Assembly (NCBI RefSeq): GCF_907164915.1 | Contig: NC_061866.1 | Span: forward strand, 51,581,113-51,645,112 | Direction of reading: 5' to 3' | Origin: Impatiens glandulifera | Taxonomy: Eukaryota; Streptophyta; Magnoliopsida; Ericales; Balsaminaceae | Length of the DNA stretch: 64,000 nucleotides | Shown here: piece after piece, positions 35,085 to 48,479 of the stretch | Layout of the letters: each line of letters opens with the position of its first letter | Numbering within the stretch: position 1 is the first letter of the stretch | Translations under genes and position numbers: made by a program | Notes under the pieces: generated by a model | What the model saw: only the letters and a program-made list of their open reading frames with translations | Told to the model about the DNA's origin: nothing | Database searches by the model: none

Positions 35085-36421
35085 CAGTGGCGGACCTACA
35101 AGGTAGGCCTTGGCCTTCCCCAACAGGGTAAAACTTTTAAGATATATATTTATTAAATAAGGCTTTGCCCAAGTGGTTTTGGAGCTGAAATATATAGTTG
35201 AGATGAGGTGATCAAACCCTGCCTCTAACATTTCTTTTTATAAAATTTTTATTTTATACAAACACTATTTATAATAAACTAACCCTTCTTTTTATAATTT
35301 ATAATAAACTAACCCTTCCTTTTATAATTCATAATTATAGTATTCTAATTTCAAATATAATTTTATTAAAGTAATTATTATTAATATTTTATTTTATACA
35401 AAAAAATATTTTCTAAAATACAATATTTATAATAATACATAAATTTTAGTTAATATATAAATAACATTTATTTATATAAGTTAAAATATAAATAATTATA
35501 TATAAAATAATAAAAATCATATAATATTATTATTTATTTTAAAACTATATTTATATTATAGTTTATTTATATATATATATTTTATTAATTTTAATATAAT
35601 TAATAATACAAATTACTTATATTTAATAACCATTTATATAAATATAAGGATAAAATATTATTTTATATTTCTTAATTTTAAATTATTTCAACAAATAAAT
35701 GTATTTGTTAGATTTATTTAGGGGTTGTGACACATATTTATTTGTAATCATTTATTTTGTGTAGGATATGGAATAATGAAGATGTTCTATAGACGAATTT
35801 GTACTTCTACATCAATTAATGAGCCTACTAATGAGTCTAATGTTACTGATCAAATATACATGGTTAGAATATAGCATATCAAAAGATGCATCATTTTGTT
35901 TTTGGTGTTATCTTTTCAAACCTTTAAATAGAGGAAACGTAGATAATACATTTATAGGAGATGGGTACAAAAATTGGAAAAGAGCATTAGAAAGATTCAA
36001 TCGTCATATGAGAACTTCAAATAGTTGTCATAATGAAGCTAGAATTCAATTTGAATCATTTTAAGATCAAAGAGATAACGTGAGAAACGTTTTACGTACA
36101 CATGTTTAACGACAATATTTGATGTAACACGCTTTCTATTGAGGCAAAGATTACCTTTTCGAGGACATGATGAGTCAAGTAGTTCATCAAATAAAGAAAA
36201 TTTTCTTGAATTGATTGATTGGTATAGGCAACGTAATGAAGATATTTGTCTTCTTTTGTACCGACTCAGGGACAAGAATAATTTAGTAATTGTGCTTATT
36301 AGTATTTTTATGTAATTATCGAGTAAAATTTTAATTAAAAAATGCATTTATTTGATAGCCAAAAAATGCACGTTATTATGTATTTGGCCCTCCCGAGAAA
36401 ATATTTCTGGGTCCGTCACTG
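35085..36421 (+). mobile_element. hAT transposon, internally deleted
   Basis: It begins CAGTGGCGGACC and ends GGTCCGTCACTG, hAT-like inverted termini. Inside, 35819-36064 encodes part of a TTF-type zinc-finger region (ISKDASFCFWCYLF, NWKRALERFNRH, HNEARIQFE). Further pieces of the same transposase (FRGHDESSS, ENFLELIDWY) follow in shifted frames to about 36250. The catalytic domain is missing. The 8-bp flanks do not match (CATGATTA versus TCTAAATA), and the flanks belong to different duplication blocks. Confidence 0.8.
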
Positions 36422-36889
36422 TCTAAATATGAAGAAGACAAATGAGAAACAACCTCATTGTCTTCTTAGTTTGTAACATCGTTGTTTGAAAATATAACAT
36501 AATAGATGCATTGTAATTTCAGAATTAAGTTGAAAGAAGTATTCTCAAGAATAAAATGAAAATTTTGTCTGCAATAGAATTTAAAAAAATAAAAATAGAT
36601 ATAAAACGTATAAGAAAAATTTGTAAATATTTTAAACACAAATTAATTAACGAGGTTTATAATATTTTAAATTGTTAGATATTTATGATGTAAATTCAAA
36701 CAAAATAAATGTAATAAGGAAACATTTCAAATAAAAATAAATATACAAAGATAAATTTTAAACTAACATATGCATAAAAATATTTTAAATTTAGTTGAAC
36801 GTATAGGAAATATTATACATATTACTTCTTTTTAAAATCTAGTTAATTTATCTTTAAAGATTTATTTAATATTTGCATTAATAACACAT

Positions 36890-37060
36890 ATTTAAAATAT
36901 TAAAACTTTTGATTTTGTGAATACATTTTTATTTAAATATTGTGACTATTTAATTAATGATTTTGAATATATTTTTAATAATTACATATGATGGATTCAC
37001 ACATAAAAATTATTAAGGAGACAAATTAAATTAAAGATAATATAAAATGTGAAACACATA
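36890..37060 (+). pseudogene. Relic of a peptide gene, exon 1 deleted (copy 2)
   Basis: Same structure as 4890-5060: promoter motif, then intron-like sequence, then the decayed end of exon 2. Confidence 0.5.
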
Positions 37061-38285
37061 AAAATTATCGTATGAATTGAGTTGTATTAATCTTGTGTAA
37101 TAAACTTAAGGTGTTGTTTGCTATTTTACTTAATCTAATATATTAACAATTTATTTAATATAAATTACTTAATAACTCATATTTAAAATTATTTATTTTT
37201 ACGTGAAATATTTTAAAAACAAAAATTAAAATATCAAACTTATTTTAAAGTGAAAAACATCATATTCTTAAAAAATCACAAAAAAAATATTTTTATCCTT
37301 TTAAAATTTTCATTTTTTTACACTTACAAACTATATTTATTATTATTATAATTTATCAAAATTTTAATCTTTTAAGATTAATTATAATAATTGTTAAAAA
37401 TAAAATAAAATAATTATATCTAAACTAATTATAAAATAAAAAAATGTAAAGGAAAAGTGATTAACAATAAATAAATAAATATATATAATCGAATTTTATT
37501 TATTTTTGTCACTAATCTACTCTAAAAGCAATTATATTATATTCAACCAAAAATGCTTAACAACGTAATAGTAATATTTATTTCTCCATTTAAGAATATC
37601 CTCACGTATCAATTAATTAATCTTTATCATGTCAGAATATTTAGGACAAAAGTCTCATATTATCAAATATTTATCAAACCGAAATCGGCTTAGAATGAAA
37701 ATATTTAATAGTACACAATTTAATTGATAATACATTTTCAACCACAAATATGAATGGAAAATTAAATTACTTTTGAAACAAACAAATATTTTTATCATAA
37801 ACTAAATCTTAGATCCTTAAATATCAATAATATATATATTAGAAACTTTATAATTTTAGGAAACTAACACGTTATAATATAATTTTACTATCATTTAAAA
37901 CGTTCTTATTAGGAATCAAATTAGAGATATTTATTTTTTTAATTAAATTTAAGATTTTGTAAATATGTACATATTTTCATTTTTATAAATTGTTAAATAT
38001 CAATATATTATATTCATGTAATCTAAAAAAAACAAGTTAATAAAGGAAATGTCTTTATAACAAATATATTCTAAAAAAAAACATATATATATATATTATA
38101 TATAAATTTAAATTATATTGTATGGAATTTAGTTTAATATATATATTAATAACGTCATTTAGATTGAAATAAATACCATACATATTTTAGAATTCACTAT
38201 TTATTTATAGTATAATTATCTAAAATTAAATTATTACTTTTTAAATTCTCTTTTAAGGATTTGTTTCCTAATGCATTAATAACAC

Positions 38286-38286
<1 letters not shown>

Positions 38287-38334
<48 letters not shown>
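38287..38334. repeat. (AAT)n microsatellite
   Basis: About 15 ATA/AAT units just upstream of the 38451 promoter. The copy 1 counterpart (6739-6760) has about 8. Confidence 0.9.
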
Positions 38335-38336
<2 letters not shown>

Positions 38337-38450
38337 CTTCAGATTTTGTGAATACATCTCTATTTAAATATTGTCACTATATATAAGTGTATATGAGGTA
38401 CAAATATAATCTAAGCTAAATTTGAAACTATTGAGTTTGTGCAGGGAAAT
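38335..38450 (+). promoter_or_regulatory. Conserved family promoter of the 38451 gene
   Basis: CAGATTTTGTGAATACATC, ATTTAAATATTGTCACTA, the TATA-like run and GTACAAATATAATCTAAGC are all present. Confidence 0.6.
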
Positions 38451-38778
38451 ATGAAGAAGACTTCTGTTTATATGACTTTTTTATTTTATATTATTATGTC
38501 AGGTTAATATTTCAACTTACAAATATTTTTTATGATTTAATTTTTCTTATCTTAATTGAATATTTATGTTTTTTTAATCTATATTAGGTACAATAACATT
38601 GTCATCGGCTTCTAATAAACCAATAAGAGAGTCACTTATAAGTTGGTGTAAAATATATTGTACTGTTCTATGTGGTCCCGCATTTGCGATATGTACTCAT
38701 AATGGATGTTATTGCAATACTACTAATGCTAGTAGGTTGTCGCTGGTGAGTCGTCGAATTATCAAAGATAAAAATTAA
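38451..38778 (+). CDS. Secreted six-cysteine peptide, 80 aa, duplicate of the 6877 gene
   Basis: Exons are 38451-38502 and 38588-38778, with an 85-bp phase-1 intron. The signal peptide MKKTSVYMTFLFYIIMS is identical to the 6877 copy. The mature part has the C-x3-C-x3-C-x6-C-x4-C-x-C spacing and the longer loop GPAFAI between cysteines 3 and 4. The tail SRRIIKDKN is kept. Three residues differ from the 6877 protein, all conservative. A poly-A signal (AATAAAATA) follows near 38842. It lies in block A copy 2 and is predicted to be secreted. Function unknown. Confidence 0.82.
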
Positions 38779-40939
38779 AGATAGTGTAGAATGCGAAAAT
38801 AATTTTTTTTTTATGAATTAAGGGTGTATTGTTCTTCTGTAATAAAATAGTGGACGATCATTTATATATATATACATTACTTAATTTAATATATTAATAA
38901 CTTATTTAATAACGTTTATTTATAATCAATTGTTTTTAAAAATTTAAATAAAATATGTTAAAAATAAAAATTTATATCAAATTTATTTTAAAAGAGGATA
39001 ACAATATATTCTAAAAAAAAAAAAAAAAAATCAATTTATTCTTCTAAATTTAATAAACTCACTCTTATATATAAAGTCGTGATATATTATTTTTTTTCTC
39101 CTTACAAATACAACAAACTTTTTTTTTTTTAAATTATAATTAATCAAAATTTTAACATTACAAAATTATTTTTAAATATTGTATAAAAAATAAAATTGTG
39201 ATCATATCAATCTAAACTAATTATAAAATATTACTTCTTTTTCTTGTTTTAAAAAATTATAATTAATCAAATTTTTTAATTATAAATATTGTATAAAAAA
39301 TAAAATTGTGATCATATATATCAAAACTAATTATAAAATATCATATGTGAAAATGCTGAACCTTTTAAAAAAATCTCAAGATCGATAGTATTTTTTTTAA
39401 TTATTGATTAGACTATTTTTCAAAGTCGACGCATAATTTATTTATTAAAAAAATGATGAAAGAAAAATTTTATATATACAAACGAACGTATTTTTAGAGA
39501 TTATGTTTAAAATTTAGTGTAACCATACACATATAATTAATTTTTATATTATGTGTCAAATGTCCACCCTAGATGAATGATCTACTACAAACAATTGGTG
39601 ATTTTATAAAAATAAGATTATAACACTTTTGTACAAATTTCGTTCATATCCTAGAGCTAATCATTGATTTCATCTCTTTCTATGCTTAATGTAAAAGATT
39701 CCAAAAATCAACTTTCTTTTTTATAATTAGATTTTATTTTGGAATCAGAAAACACAAATTTTCATTTTTTTTTAAATGCATGTAATAAATATAAAATCAT
39801 TGAGAAAATCAAATAAATGAACAACTCATGTCCTTATTTAATAATTTATATCACTTTTCTGTTAGTATATGAAAATTTTGTGCTTATTTTAAATAAACAC
39901 AAATTAAGGGGCTTGTAATATTTTAAATGATTTACATATTTATGATGTAAATTCAAACAAAATAAATATAATAAGGTAAAATTTCAAACAAAAAAATGCT
40001 ATAGATATGTTTCGAACTTCCAACATATCAAAATAAGTACAACTCTTTAATTAAGTGTGATTGAGATGTGGTTTGTTAAGGAATAATAGACTGATATCAA
40101 TTGAAAGTGGTTAAAAATATGAATCAAATATTTGATTGACCAAAGTGTGAAGTCACGATGCTAAATTTTAAAAAATATGAATAAAATATTTGATTGACCA
40201 AAATGAAAGTGTAAGGTCACGAGATAAGATATTCATTTGAAAAAAATACATGTGATGAGATATGTGAAAAAATAAGTTTTTTTACCGAAGTGAATAAAAT
40301 GTAGAATGAAAGTGTTTTTATTTTTTATTTTAATATATTATTCGTGCATTTTTTAAAAATTTTAAACATTGAATATATTTTATTATTATTATTTTTGTTA
40401 AATTTATTTTATTTTATTTATATTTTTATCCGTGTATAAAAATTATGGTATGAATTATGAATGTATTGTTCTTTTGTAATAAAATTAGGGTTATTTATTT
40501 AATTTAATATATTAATAACTTATTTAATATTAATTTATTTGAAAATACATATTTTTAATCACTAGATTGTATTGATTTTAGTAAAAATGTGTTAAACATT
40601 TAAAATAAAAATATTAAATTTATTTTAATAGAGGATAACACTATATTCTATAAAATAAAAATAAAAACTAATTTATTCTTTTAAATTTAATAAAATTACT
40701 ATTTATGTAGACTAGTATTAAATTTCTATTTTATTTACCTTACAAATACAATAATCTTTATTTTTCTTTTTAATCATAATTAATCAAATTTGTAAGATTA
40801 CCAGATTAATTTCAAATATCATTAAAAAAAATTAAAATTGTGATCATTTATATTTAAACTAATTATAAAATTTCATATAACATATTTGTACCCCTCAAAT
40901 GTCAAACCTTTCAGAAAAAAAAGCTCAACATCGATAGGG

Positions 40940-42680
40940 CAAAGTAGAGTTCCAACTTTTATCAAATGATGAAAATCGGTAAAAATATCAATTTTTGATA
41001 AAAATATCAATTGCTTTCATAATTTCAATTCTAAGGAAATACCATGACTTCTTAAAAAAGAATAAAAGTAAACCCATCGTATCCCGATGCTTTATCACAT
41101 CCACACCCCTTAATGATCTCCTTAACCTTCTTCAACGTAAAACGAGCCTCCAACATATCTTTTTGCGTTGTACTAATTAAATAAAATATTAAACCATTCA
41201 ATTTAGGCCTGACCTTAATTGACTCCTTAAACAAGCCTTTATAGAATTTGATAATACTCGTTGATATTTCAGGTTCACTATAAAAAATTTCCCCCTCGAC
41301 CGAGATAAAATTTATCACATTATTTCTTAGCTTGCGCGTTAGAGATCCCATGGAAAAACTTAGTGTTTTTTTATCTCCGACTCTTAACCATGTAGCTATA
41401 CTTCGCTGGCGTACCCCAGTTTCTTCTTCCTTATACATATCGAGTAACTTGCTAACAATGTGAATCCGAGAACTAACCTCCTTAGCGGAGAGTTCACGAA
41501 TCTCATCATTCCCGTAAATGACATTAATTCCATTACACAAATAATTGATTTTAGCACAAAATAAAGCACGATCTCTTACGAACCAATTTTTGAGAAACTT
41601 ACGCAAATTTCTTAAAGTCACAAAGAGATTACCTGAAGAAGAAGAACCAACCGATGACTAATTCACCCACCATGATTTCACACGCGATATAAAGTCTTAT
41701 TTGATTAATCATTTATTTTCGAATCTAAATGGTCGACATGTTCTCTCATTCTTTCGGCGTTCTATCAAGATTGGTCGGTGATCTGAACAACTCCATGGAA
41801 GGACCTTATGAAATATATTAGATAATCCTCGAAAGATTGATTCACTAATAGAAATCTATCGATACAAGAATGAACGTGATTCTCATTGCGACTATTTATC
41901 CTTAAAGTGAATTGACCACCTTCCAAAGGCAAATCGATAAGTTCATGTTCTTCAATTGTCTTTGAGAACTCGTGCATTAGGCTACTATGTCTATTGACCA
42001 CTTTTCTTTTTGACGAAAATCTCACTTCGTTCATGTTGCCCGCAAAAATAATTAGTAAGTCCCAGAGACTAACCACGTTCTTCATCTCATTAAATAACTT
42101 AGTTTTAAATTGTGTAAGAACTGGTCCATAGACCACATAAATTACCCATCGGAAATTATCCTCCCGATTTCTTAATTGAATGTTAATCGAGTATCTACCA
42201 AAATTAATGTCCATTTTCATACATATCTTCATTCCATGCAACAAGAATTCCACCTCACGATCCACTAATTCATCTTTCGAATTTTTGTCTCACAAAAATA
42301 GTATATGCCACAACTAAAGGTTACCATTAGTGACTTGATGATACCTCTATTCACACCATCATTTAATCCATAAACGTTCCAAGCAATAATTTTTCCAATA
42401 ATTGATAAAATCTAGTCGCAATAACCCTTTCTCGGCTTTGATACACACTTTCCTCCTTGCATATAACCCTGCGGTATATCATTTAGCTTCTTCAGTTGAC
42501 AATATTGATAGTTTTTCAATGAAGAAGGACTTGGGTGGAAAGTATACGGGAGGAGTGGAATCTTGTGTAAATTGGGTCACACTTCAGACTATAATTCAAG
42601 GACCTCATTCATTAGAGATTTATTTTCATCCATCGTCATATTATGTGTTGAGAATTCTACTGGTATATTTTCGTTGACAT
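40940..42680 (-). mobile_element. L1-like LINE fragment, endonuclease plus start of RT (copy 2)
   Basis: Duplicate of 9920-11700 and better preserved. A frame at 42265-41765 holds the endonuclease (VVYGP, FAGNMNEVRF, LIDLPLEGGQFTL, CIDRFL). Another at 41621-41052 holds the linker and RT start (TWLRVGDKKT, FYKGLF, FTLKKVKEII, DKASGYDGF). It ends before the RT palm. Confidence 0.82.
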
Positions 42681-42874
42681 CATAATCTGACTCTAAATCT
42701 ACTAAATTCTCGTTAGAGTCATCATGAATAAAAATTGGTAATTCAATAACATTTATGATAACAAAGAGTGTTCTAATATATTATATAATTATTATATCAC
42801 TTTCATTTACATTTATTTTTAAAATTAAATTTAAGATTTTTTGAACTATAATATTTTGATAATATTTTATAAAA

Positions 42875-42992
<118 letters not shown>

Positions 42993-43264
42993 TTGATGTA
43001 GTCTAATAAACATGTTAATAAAAGAAATGTCATTATAACAAATATATAAAAAAAATGTATCTTATATATAAATTTAAATTATATTACAGAGAATTTAGCT
43101 TAACATATATATATATTAATGACATTTAGATTGAAATAAATTTCATATATATGTTAGAAATTACATCTAAAATTAAATTATTATTTTTTAAAATCTATCT
43201 AATTATCTTTACAGATTTGTTTAATCCTTTGCATTACTAACATATATTAAAAAAATAAAATCCA

Positions 43265-43372
43265 AACTTCATATTTTTGTGAATACATCTTTAATTAAAT
43301 ATTGTGATTACATATATGTGTATATATATGGGGTACAAAATTTGAAACTATTCAGTTTATATACAGGAAAAT
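43265..43372 (+). promoter_or_regulatory. Conserved family promoter of the 43373 gene
   Basis: The block is present but shortened: GTACAAAATTTGAAAC lacks the ATAATCTAAAC phrase found in the other copies. Confidence 0.6.
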
Positions 43373-43658
43373 ATGAAGAAGACTTTCCTTTATATCACTT
43401 TCTTATTTTATATTATTATACCAGGTTCACATCTCAACTTAGAAATAATTTTATTATTATTTAATGATTCTGAATATTTATATAATATATATTTTTTTGT
43501 TATTAGGTACAATAACATTGTCGACATCTAATGAACCGATAATAAATTCACAAAAAAGTTTGTGTAAGATATTTTGTCCTAATGTCTGTGATGGTTTTTG
43601 CATGGACGATAAATGTTATTGCAATTCTCAGCCGGATTATAAAATGGATACAAATTAA
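43373..43658 (+). CDS. Secreted six-cysteine peptide, 67 aa, two exons
   Basis: Exons are 43373-43424 and 43507-43658, with an 82-bp phase-1 intron. The signal peptide is MKKTFLYITFLFYIIIP. The mature part has C-x3-C-x3-C-x3-C-x4-C-x-C (LCKIFC, CDGFC, CYC). The tryptophan before the first cysteine in most family members is leucine here. The tail is short (SQPDYKMDTN) and the linker is neutral. It is the unit 2 counterpart of the exon-2-less relic at 12502. AATAAA follows near 43720. Predicted secreted; function unknown. Confidence 0.82.
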
Positions 43659-45229
43659 AGATATTAATATAGAATGTGTAAACAAATGAAATTTTGAATT
43701 GAGTTGTATTGTTCTTGAATAATAAAATATGTTTGACATATTACTTAATTTAATCTATTAATAATTTATTTGTTAATGTATATTTATAATTACTCATTTA
43801 TTTGAATTTATGTAAAAATATATTAAAAATAAAAAACTAAAATATCAATCTTTTTTAAAAATGTGAAAAACACAATATTCTAAAAAATAACAAAAAAAAA
43901 AAACGTTATCCTTTTATATATATATATATATATTGTTTAACCTATTTATTTTATTTAAATTAAGAATGTAAAAATTAGGTTTCTACCCAATATAAAACAA
44001 CTTTAATTCAGTAGAGTTGATTGAATTGATGATCAACTTTAGAATGTCATTAATAATATATTGATATATTTTTTCTAACTGCTGCACAAATGCATGCAAT
44101 TTATGTGTTTAATTGTTTATTTTAAGTGATATCAAAATTCACTTAAAAACGCAAATTAAGAACTTTGTCGAGTTATTGAGTTAAATAAATAATTTATTAT
44201 CTTTATACCTATTTTGTCGACAATTAAAATATTAATAATATTTAAACCAACCAAATTATAAGCCAATAAAATCAACGTTGGATTAAATTTTAGAGAAGTT
44301 ATTTCAGGGGATTAAGATGACTAACATGTTGTTCCATGTATAGTAATTATTGAAAAAATCTCTAATGAAGAGACATGTTTTTTAAATAAAAATCTTAGTA
44401 TATAGCTTTGATTTTGCAAAAATAAAAGTGAGAAAAAAATTGTTTTTCTTCATATTAGATAAGAGTTTATTCTTTTAAAAATATTGTTTTCTTCTTCTTA
44501 AATTACAGTTTATTTTTGAAATAATAATTTATTCTATAAAATAAGCTATTATCCATACTTTTATAGATACTTTACTCACTTCAATGTATTAAGTTAAAAT
44601 GGTATATATCCCAATGTTAATTTCCTAAATTTAAAATAAAAGTAAAAAACTTATATTCATTTTACAATTTAACAAATGTCTTTACCATTTAAAAGAAAGA
44701 AAGAAAAAAAGAAAGTTCACATTACAAAAACATATTATAACATTAAAAATTTTAAAATTACATGGATTAAATAAAATAAATAAAAGGATCTGGAGTATAG
44801 AAAAGATGAAGAAAGGTGAAACTGAAAACTATGTTGAAATCAATGATACAATTGGAAATGGAATTGACAATTAGTGTTTATACGGCGACAAACCCAAATC
44901 GTATTTTTGGATTTCTGAGCTTTATCTAGTCGTAAGCATACAAAACCTTAGTATGGGTCATTTTCTTTTTTTGAATTACTCAATTTGGACCCCTATCCAA
45001 TAAGATTTGATTTTCTATTTTTTTCAAATAATTCATGTCGCTTGGAAGAAAGCAGCAACTCACATATGAACGACGTCATTTCTACGATGGTGCGACATTC
45101 AGCCTGGACGTACCGGTGTTGGGTGTGCATTGGAGCGCCTGGCTCGAGTCTGCATCAGGCTAGCGCCTTGACCCCTTTGTTGCACGGACAGAGCCGTTCC
45201 CGAGTTTCGGAAAAAATTTATTTTTTGGT
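43659..45229. other. AT-rich DNA with repeat fragments, no gene seen
   Basis: Parts near 43980-44530 are diverged copies of 29480-30410 and 57230-58210. A GC-rich island of unknown origin lies at about 45040-45225. The sequence after it (TTGTTGCCCTAGGTCTAG) resembles the small hAT element at 62979. Confidence 0.45.
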
Positions 45230-47146
45230 TGTTGCCCTAGGTCTAGTATTAAAAATTGTTAATTACGGGGTAAGGCAGGGGTACGGTAAGGCAAGGGGAC
45301 CTCCTCTCTTATTACCTTTTCGTAGCTATCTTGGCAATCTTTGAGAGTATCTTCGCGATGTTTCGAAAGAATCGTCCATACATCTTTCACTAGTTCTGTG
45401 AGGTAGAGGAGGTAACCCATTTATGTTTTGCTGACGATTTGTTCATTCTAGCGCACACAAACATTGCTTTCATTAAAACTATTAAGGCTGCACTAACGTT
45501 CTTTTCTGAGGTTACATGCTTAACTATTAATGAAAACAAAAATGTGGCATTTTATGGAGGCGTGAATGACGAAACAAAGCGGGACATTTTCAATATCATG
45601 AGCATCAAGGAAGATGTTTTCCTGTAAGGTATTTAGGAATTCCGTTAACCGCGAAGCAGATCGAGATCTCACACTACAAGCCACTGATTGAAAAGGTAAA
45701 AAACACGATATCTGGCTGGGCAACGAAAAAAATTTCTTATGTAGGGAAGATCGAACTTATTAAAACCGTGGTCATGGGCATAGTTGGCTACTGGGCGCAG
45801 CAGATGGTCATTCCGAAGAAGGTAATGAAGGAGCTCGACACGCTGATAAGGAACTTTATCTGGGGCAGTAGCGAAAAAGGAGGAAAGAAAGTTAAATGGA
45901 CCGCTCTTTGCAAACCGAAGGATGAGGGAGGCATCGGCTTGAAGAATTGTATTGAGTGGAACAAAACTCTCACCTTCAAGCATCTGTGGGCTTTGGAGCA
46001 TAATTTGGAGTCACTATGGATCAAATGGGTGCATACGATGTTTATGAAATACGAAACCAACTTCTTGACCTGCAAAATTCATGAAGGTATGAGCTGGTCT
46101 CTAAAAAAGATTCTTAAACTAAGAAGCAATATTGCAGATCTTTATGACATCCGGTTAGGGGACGGGAAAAACACTCTATTCTGGCACGACCCCTAGTTCG
46201 AAAACCAGTCTATCATCCACAAGAAGTAGTTTTAAAATACCCGTATTAGAAGGGACTGCGCAAGAAACGAAAATCAGAGACATTAAAGACGGGAATTGGG
46301 ACTCACTCCTGAGAAGAAATCCAGAAGGACAGAGAATACTCGATCATATAAGTAACATACAACTACACGACAGACCGGATATTCATGAATGGATAGTTGA
46401 GGACAATAGGAAGCTGATATCGAAAAAAATATGGGAGGTAACCCGGGGAAAAGCGTAGAAAGTAGAATGGGCTCCTCTTGTATGGTCAACGAAGATTATC
46501 CATCGACACCAGTTCATCTTATGGCTCGCCTTCTGGGAAAGACTCAATACTCGTGATTGTATCAATAAGTATATGAGCATCCCGGACGCGAGATGTCTTC
46601 TATGCAGAGAAAATGAAGAAACCATAGATCACCTATTCTATAAAATCCTGGAGCTGACCAGTTTCCCGAGCAAATGGAATGAAATCAAAGAAGCAACACT
46701 ACTCAAAGCCAAGGGAAATAGATTTGCAACAAGCGTGTTCAAGTGCGACTTTGGAGTAGTGGTGTATAACATTTGGCAAGAACGGAATGCAAGGGTATAT
46801 GGCGGAACTCACAGTAGTGTTGAAGAGTTATGAAACGTGGAGATATTGTATCGGATTACAGCGCCCTCGCGGGAACGTGGAGAATAATTCCAAGCACGGA
46901 GTAGAATTGAAATATGTGCAGGAACTAAAATTTTCCGTTTTTTGAACTCACTATATTTGAAAACATTGTAATCAGATAATTCATTTACATTTTTAGCTTT
47001 TTAGCTTTTATTCAGAATGTTACGACTTCAAAATCATTCTAGGCCTGTCTAGAATGATCTCTTAAACTCGTGGGTTTTTTTTTCCTGATTTTGGGAATTT
47101 TTAATGAAATGACGCTAAGTCGTTTCCCCCCCCCAAAAAAAAAAAT
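45230..47146 (+). mobile_element. L1-like LINE, 3' half with poly-A tail
   Basis: 5'-truncated. RT palm with FADDL near 45430, then LTINENKN, VRYLGIPLTA, GWATKKISYVGKIELI and FIWGSSEKGGKKVKW over 45439-46196. A zf-RVT domain (CLLCRENEETIDHLF, NIWQERNARVYGG) lies at 46573-46833. Several stops and frame changes break it. The 3' end is a C run and then A10 at about 47137-47146. The fragments at 31395 and 59170 belong to the same family. Confidence 0.85.
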
Positions 47147-47147
47147 C

Positions 47148-47900
47148 CATTATTTGTTCGTAGTCTCTTAACCTTCTTTCCAGTTTGATTCTCCACCGGT
47201 GTCTTCCAATGTTTGAAGGTTTTAAATACCTCGCTTTTATGTCTCAGAAGATACAACCAAGTCATCTTTAATTAATCTCTATGAATGTTATAAAGTAGCT
47301 ATAACCTCATATACCTTCAACTTGAGCAGACCCCAACAATCAGAGTGTATAAAATCGAGTGTGCCCTTAGTTTTGTGAAATCCCTTACCGAACTTACTAC
47401 GATGTTTTTTTTCCAAAAATGCAGTGTTCACACAACTCAAGGTTCGTAACCTTGTGGACTGATAGAAGATTCTGTTTGGATAGAATTTGCATCCCCCTCT
47501 CCCCCATATGTCCAAGTCGCATACCACAACTTGGTTACATCAGGGTGCCGATTCACAAATTTGGATGTGACCGTAGTGGAATCTGTTAGCGTCTTACCTT
47601 GTAGTATATACAATGTATTTTGTTTGATACTTTTCAGTATTACTTTTGAACATTTACTGATGCACAATGTTCCTTCTTCACCGCTAAACTTGAAAGTTTT
47701 AGCATCTAAAATGCCTAAAGATAATAAGTTCTTCTTCAGTTGAGGAACATGTCGAACGCCAGTTAGGGTCCATATTTTTCAATCATTAGTTAGATTCTTG
47801 ATAGTCCCAATACCCACCGTTCTACCTATGACATCATTTCCTTCACATGTGGACTCATGGGCATAGTAACCCGTTCTTAACACATAATCTCATCTGGTTA
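47148..47900 (-). mobile_element. Ty1-copia pol fragment (end of PR, pre-integrase, start of INT)
   Basis: Read on the minus strand from 47890: LKKNLLSLGILDAKTFKFSG, LYILQGKTLT, then TKLWYATWTYG, FGKGFHKTKGTLDFIHSDCWG, and a decayed integrase start reaching 47150. It resembles the copia lineage whose pre-integrase reads TKLWHMRLGH, not the element at 14604. It has several frame changes and no LTRs and lies directly after the LINE poly-A. Confidence 0.75.
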
Positions 47901-48479
47901 ATAAAAAATGTCATTATAATAAATATATCCCTAAATTTATATAAATTTAAATTATAGTACATAAAATTTAGTTTAATATATAATAATAATGATTAAACAA
48001 AAATTTCTCAGGTTGTCGGATCAAAGAGATGCAGTTAAGTTAATATATATATAGGGAGAGTTTGAACTTGCAACCTATACATTTTATAAGCGTACTTTTA
48101 ATGTAAACTACTATAACCAACTAAATAATATAAATGTTAAGTTCCAAACTCAATCAAATATTTATATATATATATATATATTGCAATATTTTATTTTTTT
48201 TTATTAATTCTTACAAGTTTTATTCTTTTTAATATTAGACGATTATATTCTTTAATGTTAATTTGTTGGTATTGTTTTGAATTAATAATCATATAAATTA
48301 TATATTCATACATAAAATTATAAATACAAATTAATAATATTAAGTTGTCTAGGGGTTAAAGTGCACATTGTACATAATAAAGATTAAGGTTTGAATTTCA
48401 CTAGACGGAACTTTTAAAATAATATAAAATTCTTATGAAGAAACAATGTTGGTTTGCGAAAGTGTTGTTACAAATGATG
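47901..48479. other. AT-rich intergenic DNA, no gene seen
   Basis: Contains a short repeat fragment with TTGAACTTGCAACCT near 48060, related to the copies at 9005 and 56840. Confidence 0.45.

Noticed and set aside
43548..43739. Minus-strand frames opposite peptide genes (also 59705-59905 and 61112-61348)
   Set aside because: Antisense shadows of exon 2; no start context or homology.
45040..45225. GC-rich island as an organelle-derived insert
   Set aside because: I could not match it to any plastid or mitochondrial gene; its origin is left open.
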